The notes: a model not told the origin generated them from the letters alone. 64,000 bases of DNA from Myxococcus guangdongensis (GCF_024198255.1 NZ_JAJVKW010000003.1:744001-808000); one strand, 5' to 3'; counted from the stretch's first letter, positions 24,460-34,077 are shown. Made by a program: numbers and translations.

Positions 24460-26070
24460 TTACTGGCAGAGGGACTGGTCGCAGACATTTCCTTCGTCCA
24501 GCGTCCCCGAGCAGTTGTTGTCGATGCCGTCGCAGACCTCGGCGGCGCCTGGCTTCATGTCGGCGCGGGTGTCGTCGCAATCCCCGCCCACGCGGACCGT
24601 GCCCGTGGGCTGGTGGCAGGCCCGCGTCGCGTTCCAATCCGTGCCAAAGCCGTCATGGTCCTGGTCCGGATAGAAGGTCAGCCACGCGGCGCTGTTGCTC
24701 GAGTCATCGACGGAGCCGTTGCAGTCCTCGTCGATGTCGTTCGCGCACACCTCGGGAGATGGCGCACCGGGCGTGCAGAGGCCGTACTCACCCCACTCGC
24801 AGACCTCGACGGGCGGCTTGTTGGGCTGCGTCTCCACCCACTCGCAGAGGTTGCCGCAGGCCGGAGCGCTGCGTCGGCACGCACCCACGCCGCAATAGGT
24901 GGTCAGGTCGTCCACCACGCCGTTGCAGTCGTTGTCCGCCTTGTCGCAAATCTCGGGGCTGGGAGGCCGCGGGGTGCAGGTCTGCTCCACGCCGTTGACG
25001 CAGGACTGGACGCTGACGCGGCACTCGCCCACGCCACACTGCTTCACGGCCCCGGGCTTCACGTTGAAGTCGTTGTCGTTGCAGTCCGAGGCATTGGGCG
25101 CGGCCCCACCCGGGACGGTGCAGGCCATGCCGATGGGCGCGCCCGTGCCGTACCCGTCACCGTCGTTGTCACGGTAGTAGGTCGTCATGACACCGTCGTC
25201 GATGGTGCCGTTGCAGTTGTCGTCGATGTTGTTGCAGGTCTCGGCCCTGGGCTGGCCCGGGGTGCAGCTGTTCGCCATCCACTCGCAGACCTCGACGGGC
25301 GGCTTGTTGGGCTGCGTCTCCACCATCTCGCAGTAGTTGCCGCAGGCGGCCACCGTGCGCTGGCAGTAGCCCGTGCCACAGGTGATGGGCGGCAGGTCGT
25401 CCACCACGCCGTTGCAGTCGTTGTCCACCCTGTCGCAAAGCTCGGCGGACGCGGGCTTGGGGATACAGGCCTGCTCCACGCCGTTGATGCAGGCCTGGAC
25501 CGTGCGCGCGCACTCGCCGACGCCGCAGGACTTGATGACGCCCGGCTTCACGCCGGCGTTGGCGTCGTTGCAGTCGGTGGCGTCCGAGACGTAGCCCGCG
25601 GGGACGCCACAGGAGTCCAACCACTGGTTGGGATTGCCGAAGCCGTCTCCATCCGCGTCCCGGTAGAAGCGGCCGGCCTGCCAGACGGAGGGGTTGGAGT
25701 CGTTGCAGTCCGTGTTGTTGGTGACCCAGCCATAATCGACGCAGCCCTGCACCGCGGGGCCCGCGCCCTTCCCGTCACCGTCCGCGTCGCGGTAGACGGT
25801 GCGCTTGACGCCTTCGTCAATCTGCCCGTCGCAGTCGTTGTCGAAGCCGTCGCAAATCTCCGGGTCGCAGATGGGCTCGGGCTCACAGTCGGGACAGCCC
25901 GGGGGCGGCAGCAGCTGCGCTCCCGACTTCGCGCTGGGGGCCGAGGTGGAGTTGGAGGGAGTGCTTGCCGGAGCCGCGAGGACCAGGCTCGAGACAAACA
26001 ATGGGAGTAATGCCAAGACATACGGCGGGAGTCGCCACACACGCGTGTGGGACCCGGGTGGTCGTTTCAT
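24460..26070 (-). CDS. MopE-like secreted Asp/Cys-repeat protein, module B
   Basis: 536 residues from ATG 26070 (MKRPPGSHTR), with a signal peptide ending near SSLVLAA. Repeats match the module A protein: CDGFDNDCDGQIDEG, CDRVDNDCNGVVDD, CNNIDDNCNGTIDDG, CDKADNDCNGVVDD and CDGIDNNCSGTLDEG, alternating with YRDADGDG loops and SCGVGECARTVQACINGVEQ-type paired-Cys units. The final C.QSLCQ tail is shared with copy A (C.QSRCQ). The Rhs B gene begins 31 bases after its stop. It is probably secreted and calcium- or metal-binding; a partner role to the Rhs lipoprotein is inferred from the conserved pairing. Confidence 0.88.
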   Translation of the reverse strand: MKRPPGSHTRVWRLPPYVLALLPLFVSSLVLAAPASTPSNSTSAPSAKSGAQLLPPPGCPDCEPEPICDPEICDGFDNDCDGQIDEGVKRTVYRDADGDGKGAGPAVQGCVDYGWVTNNTDCNDSNPSVWQAGRFYRDADGDGFGNPNQWLDSCGVPAGYVSDATDCNDANAGVKPGVIKSCGVGECARTVQACINGVEQACIPKPASAELCDRVDNDCNGVVDDLPPITCGTGYCQRTVAACGNYCEMVETQPNKPPVEVCEWMANSCTPGQPRAETCNNIDDNCNGTIDDGVMTTYYRDNDGDGYGTGAPIGMACTVPGGAAPNASDCNDNDFNVKPGAVKQCGVGECRVSVQSCVNGVEQTCTPRPPSPEICDKADNDCNGVVDDLTTYCGVGACRRSAPACGNLCEWVETQPNKPPVEVCEWGEYGLCTPGAPSPEVCANDIDEDCNGSVDDSSNSAAWLTFYPDQDHDGFGTDWNATRACHQPTGTVRVGGDCDDTRADMKPGAAEVCDGIDNNCSGTLDEGNVCDQSLCQ

Positions 26071-26409
26071 GGGGTGCTTTCGTGGTGAACGAGCGGGGTG
26101 CTCGCGAGGCGCGAACGGGCGGCCATGGCGCACTGCTCGCCGTCAGACGGTGAATCCTGGCGAGGGTGCACGCGTGGGCCCGGTGCTGCGTGGACGCGCA
26201 CCTCCCTCATAAAAGAGGACTCACTCAAAAAGCAAGCAGACCACCCCATACCCAGAGCGCGCGTTCGGCCAGGAATTGCAGAGGAGCCGGGTATACGTAT
26301 CGACGATTTGTCTTGGGTTGTTTCGATTTATCCCAGGGGGTCGAGACGCACGCGGGGCCCCTTCGTCGAGGTGCCCCCGGACCCCAGTTCCCTTGTAGAC
26401 TCGCATTCC
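26071..26409. other. divergent intergenic region
   Basis: 339 bases between the MopE-like gene (minus) and the unknown gene at 26410 (plus). No coding frame convinces. The part around 26205-26340 is AT-richer (ataaaagagg, gggtatacgtatcg) and probably holds promoters for both directions, but I could not fix -35/-10 positions. Confidence 0.35.
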
Positions 26410-27579
26410 ATGACTTCGACGGTGAGCGCGTTCCTCGACGACATCTCCACCCGTGACGGGCTGAACGCGGCGCGGGGGCATATCGGCCGGCTGGGAGAAG
26501 AGCGGGCCTATCCGGCGCTGGTGGCGCTCGCGGCGGAGTTGGAGGCGCGGCAGGCCTCGACGCCCGCGGAGGGTCGGAAGCGGCTGCACGCCCTCTCGGA
26601 CCACCTGGAGGAGGTGTTGGCCAAGGCGGGGGACGTGGACAGCGCCCTGGCCCTGCTGGAGGTCGCTCGTCAGCCGCGTGACGCGCGCTACCAGGGGCGT
26701 CTCTTTGCCGCGCGACGCGAGCAGGAGCTGGCGGCGCTCCTGGCCACCCATCGCCCCGTGACGAGCTTCGTGGAGCTGCTCTCCTCCCGACAGGGGCCCG
26801 AGGACCTGCTGGAGCTGTTCGCCTGTGGCGTCCACGAGTTCGTGCTGCGCGGCGCGGACCTGTCCTCGGCGCCCGGTGTCCTGGCGCTCCAGGCGGAGCT
26901 GGCGCGACGCGGTCATCCGCTGGCGGCGCTGCCGCTCCAGCGTCGACGCTGGGAGTCCTCGTTCGGGCGCCTCATGGGGACGGAGGAAATCGACGCGTAC
27001 GACACGCTCGGAGAGAGGTTGTCCTCGGCGTCACACGAGGACGAAGAAGACGAGTACACCACGCCCGACATCCGGCTGGCGACCCAGGACGAGCCGGTGC
27101 CCGCGGCGCTCGCGGCCGTCCTGGTCTCGGAGGACGGGGAGGGGCCTCACGACGCCATCGAGCAGCGGGTGCTCAAGCTGCGTCCCGCGCTTCCCAAGGC
27201 CCCCTCGGACACGATGACGTCCCTGCTCATCGATCTGGGCCTGCCGCTCATGAAGGACGCGGCCTTCGTGGTGTGCGAGCGGGACAAGCTGTCGCGCGTG
27301 GCCGACTTCTTCTTCTCGCGCGTGGCCTCACGCGCGCGCGGGTGGCTGGGCGCGGCGTATGGACGTCTGGCGTTGTGGCGCACGCTCGAGGCGCTCGGTG
27401 GCATCGAGGTCTCCTGGGCCGGCGATGCTCCCGAGAAGCGCTGGAATGCCTGCACCTGGTACCAGTTCAAGGGCTCCTGGCAGGGTGAGCGCCCTGACAT
27501 CCTGGGCGTCGTCTGTCTTCGCCCCGGCGGGACATCGCTCGCGCTCGTCGCGGTCCGCGAGAGGGCGTCATTCTGGTAG
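26410..27579 (+). CDS. hypothetical protein
   Basis: 389 residues from ATG 26410; upstream in-frame ATGs run through non-coding-looking sequence. It is mostly helical, rich in Ala, Leu and Arg, with repeated helix pairs at ~20-190 (LIEALAxELEARQ-like, VLAKAGDVDSALALLEVARQ), an acidic linker at ~210-225 (SHEDEEDEYTT), and a C-terminal domain with WRTLEALGGIEVSWAG and RWNACTWYQFKG. There is no signal peptide, so it is probably cytoplasmic. I do not recognise the family. The last 12 bases overlap the convergent gene at 27568. Confidence 0.75.
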   Translation: MTSTVSAFLDDISTRDGLNAARGHIGRLGEERAYPALVALAAELEARQASTPAEGRKRLHALSDHLEEVLAKAGDVDSALALLEVARQPRDARYQGRLFAARREQELAALLATHRPVTSFVELLSSRQGPEDLLELFACGVHEFVLRGADLSSAPGVLALQAELARRGHPLAALPLQRRRWESSFGRLMGTEEIDAYDTLGERLSSASHEDEEDEYTTPDIRLATQDEPVPAALAAVLVSEDGEGPHDAIEQRVLKLRPALPKAPSDTMTSLLIDLGLPLMKDAAFVVCERDKLSRVADFFFSRVASRARGWLGAAYGRLALWRTLEALGGIEVSWAGDAPEKRWNACTWYQFKGSWQGERPDILGVVCLRPGGTSLALVAVRERASFW

Positions 27580-27885
27580 GGACCTGCGCTTCCACAGGCG
27601 GAAGGCCCGCTTCGCGCCGTGGCCATCGGGGTCACGGGGCTGGTTGAACTCCAGGAGGCGCTCGTTCCTCAGCTCGTTGGCGATGAAGCCCACCGCGCCG
27701 CCGCTCTCGTAGCCCCTCCACTTCTGGCTTCGCTGGATGGCGCCCGCGAAGAAGCGTCGGCCCTCGGGCGTGTCCTCGACGAGCCCCTGGTAGACGAGGA
27801 ACCGCCAGGCCTCGTCGGCATTCCCTCGGAGGTCGACGACGTGCAGCGAGGTGGTCAGCCTGTCCCAGTAGCGCGGAAGAATCAT
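27568..27885 (-). CDS. hypothetical protein
   Basis: 105 residues from ATG 27885 (MILPRYWDRLTTSLHVVDL). It is soluble and basic toward the end, with WRFLVYQGLVEDTPEGRRFF and YESGGAVGFIANELRNERLLEF. The frame is clean and its 3' end overlaps the convergent neighbour by 12 bases. No family recognised. Confidence 0.6.
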   Translation of the reverse strand: MILPRYWDRLTTSLHVVDLRGNADEAWRFLVYQGLVEDTPEGRRFFAGAIQRSQKWRGYESGGAVGFIANELRNERLLEFNQPRDPDGHGAKRAFRLWKRRSLPE

Positions 27886-28043
27886 GGGGGTGCCTCCGAC
27901 TCCCGAGTCCGGAGCGGAGCATAGCCGACGTCCCGGACACGACGGTGCTGTTGCACTGTTCACCAGTGGCCGCTCGCGCTTTCCCCTCCGCCAGGGCTGC
28001 CTTATGACGGATGTCTGGCACCTGGAGGAGGTCGTTCGCGCGG

Positions 28044-28664
28044 ATGGTGGAATACATCGACCAGCTCATCGGAGCGCTCGGCCCGCTGGGGCTCCTGGTG
28101 TTGGGCGTGGCCGCGGCGCTGGAGTACGTGGTGCCTCCCTTCCCCGGTGACACCATCACCCTGCTGGGCGGCGTGTACGCGGTGCGCGGCGAGCAGTCGA
28201 TGGTGCTCGTCTTCCTCGTGGTGACGGTGGGCAGCGTGGTGGGCGCGGCCATCAACTACGCGGTGGGACACTGGCTGGCGGGGCGCTTCGACGCGAACCC
28301 GGGGCGCAGCTACTTCGGCATCAGCCACGCGCGGCTCTCCGAGGTGCAGTCCCGGATGCGCCGCAACGGGCCCTGGCTGCTGCTGGCCAATCGCTTCCTG
28401 CCCGGCATCCGGGGACTCATCTTCGTCGCCGCGGGTGCTTCGCGCGTGCCGCGCATCAACGCGCTGGGGCTGGGCGCGCTGTCCGCCATGGCGCACACGG
28501 GGCTGGTGCTGGCGCTGGGGGCCGCGGTGGGCGGCAACCTGGAGAAGCTGTCGGCCTTGATGAGCCGCTACCAGTACGCGGTGGTGGGGCTGGTGGTGGT
28601 GGGCGTGGTGGCGGTGGGCGTGCGCATGTTCGCCCGGCGACGTGCCCCGGCCCCGGGGCCTTGA
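28044..28664 (+). CDS. DedA-family membrane protein (VTT domain)
   Basis: 206 residues from ATG 28044; GGAGGAG lies about 13 bases upstream, and an ATG at 28011 is the alternative. It has four to five hydrophobic segments. DedA landmarks are EYVVPPFPGDTITLLGG (the E..PPxPG re-entrant loop), GSVVGAAINYAVGHWLAGRF, and NRFLPGIRGLIFVAAGASR (the F.PG.R......AG amphipathic loop with its key Arg). DedA proteins are inner-membrane lipid or undecaprenyl-phosphate flippases. It ends with a short basic tail. Confidence 0.9.
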   Translation: MVEYIDQLIGALGPLGLLVLGVAAALEYVVPPFPGDTITLLGGVYAVRGEQSMVLVFLVVTVGSVVGAAINYAVGHWLAGRFDANPGRSYFGISHARLSEVQSRMRRNGPWLLLANRFLPGIRGLIFVAAGASRVPRINALGLGALSAMAHTGLVLALGAAVGGNLEKLSALMSRYQYAVVGLVVVGVVAVGVRMFARRRAPAPGP

Positions 28665-28731
28665 GTCCTCGGGACGACGGCGCTCCACGGCGACGTTGCA
28701 AGGGGCGGCCCGGGCGCGCTTGAGTCGCGGC

Positions 28732-30867
28732 ATGGCCTCGCGCACCTCTTCGTGGACGCTCCTGCTCGTCGCGCTCGTGCTGTCGCTGACGGGTTGTCGC
28801 TGTGGAGATGACTCGGGCACGGGCGGCGCGCGCCAGGGCTTCCGTCCCCAGGAGACGGAGGTGGACTTCGGTCGCGCCTTGGAAGGGAGCCTCACGCGCA
28901 AGCAGGTGACGTTGCTGGCCACCGGACGCGCGAGCCTCTCGGTGACGGCGTCCTCGGGCGCGCCCTTCAGCGTGGCGACCTCGGAGGTCACCGTGCCGGG
29001 GAGTGGGACGACGGTGGTGGAGGTGGACTTCCTCGCGGCCAATGGACCCGCGCAAGGGACGCTGACGCTGACGGGCGCGGGGCACACGGAGACGGTGCGC
29101 CTCACGGGCCTGGGGGTGCGGCCACTGGCGTGCGTGCCGTCGAGCCCCTGCCACGAGTCGCGCTTCGACCTGGCCACGGGCACCTGCATCGAGCGGGCGC
29201 TGGACGATGGCGCCACCTGCATCCCCACCAGTCGCTGCGTGGTGAACGGGCGCTGCGAGTCGGGTGCGTGCGTGGGCTCCCCTCGCACGTGTGATGACGA
29301 CAACCCGTGCACGGTGGACGCGTGCTCGCCCTCTCAGGGATGCGTGACGGCTCCGGTGGTGTGTCCCACGCCGAGCAACCGGTGCAAGGTGGGCGTGTGC
29401 GACCGGAACGAGGGTTGCCAGGAGGTGGATGCCGAGGACTTCATCCCGTGTGGGCCGGGGGACTGCAAGTCGGCGCGGTTGTGCTTCAACGGCTCGTGTG
29501 ACGAGTTCGATACGCCGGATGGCATCGTGTGCGCTCCCGCCACCGCGTGCCGTGGCGAGGGCACCTGTCAGGATGGCGAGTGCGAGCGGCCCGACGCGGG
29601 GGACCTGGAGGCGGAGTTCAGCCAGCAGCTCGGCGGTGAGCCCGTGGGCGCTCCCGCGCTGCTCGTGCAGGACGGTGCGTTGTTCAGTTCGGTGTGTGAC
29701 GAGGACGCGGGGTGCCGGCTCGTGTCCTTCACACAAGGTGGCCTGCTGCGCTTCGAGTCGCCCTATCCGGATGGTGGTGCGCGCACGCTGCTGGCCGCGT
29801 CGGATGCGGGGGTGGTGGTGGCGGCGCCGGAGGGGCTGGAGTCGTATGCCCCGCGCACGCCGGGTGCGCGACAGTGGGAGGCCTCGTGGACTTCGCTCGG
29901 CGCGCCGGCGAATGCGGGGCCGTGGCTGGGACACATGGAGGCGGGGCAGGTCGCGCTGACGGCGGCGGGGGACGTGGTGGCCCATGTTGCGTGGGGCCCG
30001 GTGCCGGAGGATGGCGGCGTGGTGGCGGTGCCCGAGAGCACGCGGTGGGTCTGGCTCGCGGGACGTGAGGACGCGGGCACGGTGCTGCGCGCGGGGCCGG
30101 TGGAGGCGTGGCGTGGTGGGGCGCGGGTCGCGCTCGACGCGGAGGAGACGGTGTTCCGGTACACGGTGGATGGACGGCTGGAGCGCGCGGACTTCGAGCC
30201 GGATGGTGGCGCGCTCGTCATCTCGGAGCTCGCGGAGGGGGGTGTCCCGAATGGGAGCGCGTCGCTCGCGGTGGCGGGGGGCACGTTGTTCGTGGGCACC
30301 CGGGCCTTCGTGTCGACGGATGGCGGCGCTCCGGTGACGGTGGACTGGGACGCGGGCTCACGGACGCTGACGCCGTTGGCGGAGCCCGCGCTGCTGTCCT
30401 CGGCGGGGAACCCTGGCTACGTGTTCGCGCGCTCCTGCTCGCGTACGGACGGCTTGCCATGTGAGCCCGACGAGGAGCGCACGGTGCTGCGCGCGGTGGA
30501 CTCCAACACGGGGCTGGTGGTGTGGGAGGTGGACGCGCTGCCCTTCGAGGAGGTGCCGGGCTCGTTCCACGACGCGACGCTCATCGAAGGCGACGCGGTG
30601 GGCGTGCTCGCCGACGCCGAACTCATGGACGGGCGGCAGGTGTGGCTCCAGTTCTTCGCGCGAGGGAAGAAGGTGGAGATGTGCGCGCTCCCGGGACGAC
30701 CGACGCGCGTCGCGGGCAGCACGTTCTCCGGTGGCCGGCTGCTCGTCGTGTTGGAGCGGGACGGCGTCTGGCGCGTGGAGGCCTACGGGATGGGCCTCCA
30801 GGAGTCGACGTTCGGCTGGCCCCAACGACACGGGAGCCCGTCGGGCGTGAGGCGCGAGGCGCGCTGA
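28732..30867 (+). CDS. lipoprotein with ASH-like, Cys-rich and propeller-like regions
   Basis: 711 residues from ATG 28732. The lipobox is VLSLTGC. Residues ~40-130 look like an ASH/HYDIN-type Ig fold (VDFGRALEGSLTRKQVTL, then GTLTLTGAGHTETVRLTGLG). Residues ~135-290 are packed with cysteine pairs (SRCVVNGRCESGACVG, CDDDNPCTVDACSPSQGC), a pattern common in myxobacterial surface proteins. From ~300 to the end, repeated short strands (LLAASDAGVVVAAPEGLESY, VWEVDALPF) suggest a PQQ-like propeller. It is likely anchored to the outer membrane. Its stop is one base from the stop of the convergent chemoreceptor gene. Confidence 0.85.
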   Translation: MASRTSSWTLLLVALVLSLTGCRCGDDSGTGGARQGFRPQETEVDFGRALEGSLTRKQVTLLATGRASLSVTASSGAPFSVATSEVTVPGSGTTVVEVDFLAANGPAQGTLTLTGAGHTETVRLTGLGVRPLACVPSSPCHESRFDLATGTCIERALDDGATCIPTSRCVVNGRCESGACVGSPRTCDDDNPCTVDACSPSQGCVTAPVVCPTPSNRCKVGVCDRNEGCQEVDAEDFIPCGPGDCKSARLCFNGSCDEFDTPDGIVCAPATACRGEGTCQDGECERPDAGDLEAEFSQQLGGEPVGAPALLVQDGALFSSVCDEDAGCRLVSFTQGGLLRFESPYPDGGARTLLAASDAGVVVAAPEGLESYAPRTPGARQWEASWTSLGAPANAGPWLGHMEAGQVALTAAGDVVAHVAWGPVPEDGGVVAVPESTRWVWLAGREDAGTVLRAGPVEAWRGGARVALDAEETVFRYTVDGRLERADFEPDGGALVISELAEGGVPNGSASLAVAGGTLFVGTRAFVSTDGGAPVTVDWDAGSRTLTPLAEPALLSSAGNPGYVFARSCSRTDGLPCEPDEERTVLRAVDSNTGLVVWEVDALPFEEVPGSFHDATLIEGDAVGVLADAELMDGRQVWLQFFARGKKVEMCALPGRPTRVAGSTFSGGRLLVVLERDGVWRVEAYGMGLQESTFGWPQRHGSPSGVRREAR

Positions 30868-30868
30868 G

Positions 30869-33800
30869 TCACTCCGACGCGTTCGGGTCCACCCAGAGGG
30901 TCTCGAAGCGGACCTGGGGCGGCGTCTGGTGCAGCCGCAGTCCCTGCACGGCCGCGGAGGCCGCCGCGTGCACCCGCTCGTGGTACAGCGGGATGAGCGG
31001 GCAGTCGTCGCGGAAGAGGTGCTCGGCGCGCACGTAGAGCTGCTGGCGCAGCTCCGGGTCGATGGACACGCGCGCCTCGGAGGTGATGCGGTCCAGCTCC
31101 GGGTTGCGGTAGCCCAGCGGGTACACCGTCTGCGCGTTGGAGTTCAGCAGGAAGTAGAGGAACGTGTCCGGGTCCGGGAAGTCCGCCAGCCACAGCGTGC
31201 GGAAGGCAGACATCTTCCCGTCGCGCAGCCGCGTCAGGTACTCCTCCGGCGCCAGCTCCACGTGCTCCAACTGCAACAGCCCCGCCTGCAACAGCGGACG
31301 GAACAACACCGCGTCCTCGGTCGACGTGTCGCGGCCCACGGGGTGGTGCAGCGTGAGCTTCAGCCGGCGCAGCCCCGCGTCCCGCAACAACTGCTCCGCC
31401 AGCGCTACGTCGGGCGTGGGCAGGGGCGCCACCTCGGAGCCCGTCAGCAGCTCTGGCGGCGTCAGCGTGCGCGCCACGCGCGTGCCCGGATGGAACTGCT
31501 CCACCAGTCCGATGATGTCCATGCCCGCGCGCAGCGCCCGACGCACCCGCACGTCGTCATAGGGCGGCTCACGCAGGTTGAGCGCCACGAAGGCCGTGGA
31601 GGGCGTGGTGCTCGCCAGCACCTGGAGCGACTCCAGACCCGGCACCTCCACGTGCTCCGCGGAGAGGAACGACACCAGGTCCGCCGTGCCCGTGCGCAAC
31701 CTCGACACCGCCTCCTGCCGTGAATCGACGAGCTGGAACTCCAGCCGGTCCAACAGCGGCGTCCCCGAGCGCCAGTAGGACGGATTGCGCTCCATCACCA
31801 CGCGCTCCGGCTCCAACGACATGACGCGGAAGGGGCCGGTGCCCACCAGCCGTCCGCTCCCGTCCATCCTCGCCACCGACGTGGCCGTCAGCGCCATCAG
31901 GTGCAGGAAGAACGCCTTGGGCTCGCGCAGCCTTATCTCCAGCGTGGCGTCATCCAGCACCTCGATGCCCGTCACCTCGCGCGCCAGTCCCGACGAGAAC
32001 TCGGGCGCGCCCTCCACGTCCTCGAGCAGGCTGCGGTCCGGCGAGCGCACCGCCGGGTCCAACAGGCGCTCCAGGTGGCGCTTCACGTCGCCCGCCGTCA
32101 ACAGCGAGCCGTCATGGAACGTGACGCCCTTGCGCAGATAGAAGCGATAGCGGCGCGCGGAGGGGTCCGCGTCCCAGCGCTCGGCCAGGTCTGGCTCCAG
32201 CCCTCCGTCCTCCAGTCGCACGAGCCCGGAGAACGAGCACGCGGTGAGCTCGGAGAGCTGGTTCTCCACGCTGAACAGCGGGTCCACCGCCTGCCGGTTC
32301 CGCAGTGAGGCGGACTGGTGCAGCACCACGCGCAGCGTGCCGCCGGTGCGAGGTTGGGGCAGGCGGAAGCGGAACACCTCCGTCTCCAGTCCCACCGCCT
32401 CGTGGCCTAGCTGGTCCACCGTGCGCGTCAGCCCATCGCCGATGCGGATGACCCGACGCGCGTCCTCGCGCACCTGCGCCACCTCCTCACGGATGGACGA
32501 GTCCGCGCGGGTGAGCACCACGTTGGCGGTGCGCAGCTCTTCAATCGCCGCGCTCAGGCGCACCACGGACTCGGACAAGTCCCGCCCCGTGCGCGCCTGG
32601 TCCTCGGCCTTCTGCGAGGCGCCATGCCCCACGCGGGCCATCTCCTGCGTCTGGCGCACCAGCTCGCGCGCGTGGCCAGCCTGCTCGATGGCCATGCGCG
32701 TGACGTCCTCCACGCGCCGGGCCACGCGGCGGCTCGCCTCGACGACGGTGGCGCCCTGGGCCTCCAGCCGCTGCGTCTCCGTCACCGTGGCCTCCACGGC
32801 GCTGAAGGTGCGCTGGGTAATGGTGCGAATCTCCACCAGCGCCTCGGACGCGCGGTCACCCAGCGCGACACCCGCGGTGGCCTGCTCGCGGCCCTCGTGC
32901 ACCAGCGTGACCGCGGTCATCACCGCGTCGCGGATGCCCGACACCATGGTGGCGATTTCGCGTGTGGAGCGCGTGGTGCGCTCGGCCAGGTTGCGAATCT
33001 CGTTGGCTACCACGCCGAAGGGGCGGCCGTGTTCACCGGCCTGCGCGGCGATGATGGCGGCGTTGAGGGCGAGCAGGTTCGTCTGGTCTGCAATCTCCTG
33101 GATGACGTCGACGATGCGGCCAATCTCCGCGGAGCGCGAGCCCAGCGTGCCCATCAGCTCCGCGGCCTTCCGGACGGTCTCCTCCACCCGGTACATGCCC
33201 TTGACGCTGTCACCCACCAGCACCTCGCCGCGCTCGGCGGTCGCCGTCACGGCCAGGGCCAGCTGGTTCGTCTCGCTGGCGCGCCTGCGCACGGAGTCGA
33301 TGCCGCCCTCGACCAGCGCGACGAAGTTCTCCGCCTCGGCGGCGAAGCGCGCCAGCTCGTCACCCGAGGAGGCGATGTTGGCCAGCCGCTCGCTCATCGC
33401 CTGCATCAGCGCGGTGGTGTGGTTGGCGAAGTCGTTCACCTGCGACAGCGACTCCACCACCTGCTCCAGCCGCTCGGTCATCTCCAGCAGCGCGCCGGTG
33501 GTGTCCACCGCGAACACCTCCAGCTGGTGCACGCGCTTGCCCACCACCTGGAGGCTGCCGCCCATGCCGCTGACGGAGTGCAGCGTGCGCTCCACCGCGC
33601 CACCCTGGCGCCGCGCGGCCTCCAACAGGCTCAGGGCCTGCTCACTCACCTCGTTGCTGGTGCGGTGCAGGTTCGCCGTCACCCGCTGCACCTGCGACAG
33701 CGCGCGGCGCAGCGACAGGATGAGCCGGCGGACGTCCTCGTGCCCCTCGTAGCGGAAGCCGCCCGTGGTGGTGAGGTCGCCCTCGGCCAGCTGGGCCATG

Positions 33801-34012
33801 ACGCGCCGACGCGCCAGCCTGCGCAGCGCCGCCCAGCGGAACCACGACAGGTAGCCGCCCACGATGTAGAGCGTGGGCGTGGCGACGAGCAGCGCCGTCC
33901 ACGCGGACACGTCCAGCCGCTGACCCGTGAGCTGGAGCACGCCCCCCAGCACGAGCGCGGAGAGCAGACCGGCCGCCAGGCCGAACGCGAAGAGGTACCG
34001 TTTGGCGCCCAT
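30869..34012 (-). CDS. methyl-accepting chemotaxis protein fused to a C-terminal peptide-binding (SBP_bac_5) domain
   Basis: 1047 residues. Two membrane segments lie at about 8-28 and 38-58, with a very short loop between them and no periplasmic sensor domain. A linker follows, then the MCP coiled coil with hairpin tip ADQTNLLALNAAIIAAQAGE (residues ~325) and FGVVANEIRNLAERT. After ~510 comes a complete oligopeptide-binding-protein-like domain: GTLRVVLHQSASLRN, then YRFYLRKGVTFHDGSLLTAGD, FVALNLREPPYDDVRVRRAL and FPDPDTFLYFLL. Family-5 SBPs are normally periplasmic. With two membrane helices this one would be cytoplasmic, which is odd. It is presumably a receptor feeding a CheA pathway; no che genes are in view. 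Confidence 0.92.
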   Translation of the reverse strand: MGAKRYLFAFGLAAGLLSALVLGGVLQLTGQRLDVSAWTALLVATPTLYIVGGYLSWFRWAALRRLARRRVMAQLAEGDLTTTGGFRYEGHEDVRRLILSLRRALSQVQRVTANLHRTSNEVSEQALSLLEAARRQGGAVERTLHSVSGMGGSLQVVGKRVHQLEVFAVDTTGALLEMTERLEQVVESLSQVNDFANHTTALMQAMSERLANIASSGDELARFAAEAENFVALVEGGIDSVRRRASETNQLALAVTATAERGEVLVGDSVKGMYRVEETVRKAAELMGTLGSRSAEIGRIVDVIQEIADQTNLLALNAAIIAAQAGEHGRPFGVVANEIRNLAERTTRSTREIATMVSGIRDAVMTAVTLVHEGREQATAGVALGDRASEALVEIRTITQRTFSAVEATVTETQRLEAQGATVVEASRRVARRVEDVTRMAIEQAGHARELVRQTQEMARVGHGASQKAEDQARTGRDLSESVVRLSAAIEELRTANVVLTRADSSIREEVAQVREDARRVIRIGDGLTRTVDQLGHEAVGLETEVFRFRLPQPRTGGTLRVVLHQSASLRNRQAVDPLFSVENQLSELTACSFSGLVRLEDGGLEPDLAERWDADPSARRYRFYLRKGVTFHDGSLLTAGDVKRHLERLLDPAVRSPDRSLLEDVEGAPEFSSGLAREVTGIEVLDDATLEIRLREPKAFFLHLMALTATSVARMDGSGRLVGTGPFRVMSLEPERVVMERNPSYWRSGTPLLDRLEFQLVDSRQEAVSRLRTGTADLVSFLSAEHVEVPGLESLQVLASTTPSTAFVALNLREPPYDDVRVRRALRAGMDIIGLVEQFHPGTRVARTLTPPELLTGSEVAPLPTPDVALAEQLLRDAGLRRLKLTLHHPVGRDTSTEDAVLFRPLLQAGLLQLEHVELAPEEYLTRLRDGKMSAFRTLWLADFPDPDTFLYFLLNSNAQTVYPLGYRNPELDRITSEARVSIDPELRQQLYVRAEHLFRDDCPLIPLYHERVHAAASAAVQGLRLHQTPPQVRFETLWVDPNASE

Positions 34013-34077
34013 GGACCCGGGGGAGGGTACTCCGCCTTCTCGCGCCGGTCCTCAAAACGCCGCAGACTCGTCCCCTC

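Larger units (their letters stand above)
16280..26070 (-). repeat. module B of a duplicated ~10-kb Rhs module
   Basis: Second copy of the module at 5600-15918, in the same order and orientation and directly adjacent to it. Sequence likeness is uneven: the methyltransferase genes and the Rhs core are nearly identical, the middle of the Rhs gene is more diverged with more GC-rich third positions in B, and the toxin tips are unrelated. B lacks the lipoprotein gene found behind Rhs A. Confidence 0.8.

Noticed and set aside
24460..26070. Repeated gttgcagtc / gtcgttgtc-type stretches as DNA repeats
   Set aside because: They encode the recurring DNDCNG motif of the MopE-like protein and are explained by the protein repeat.
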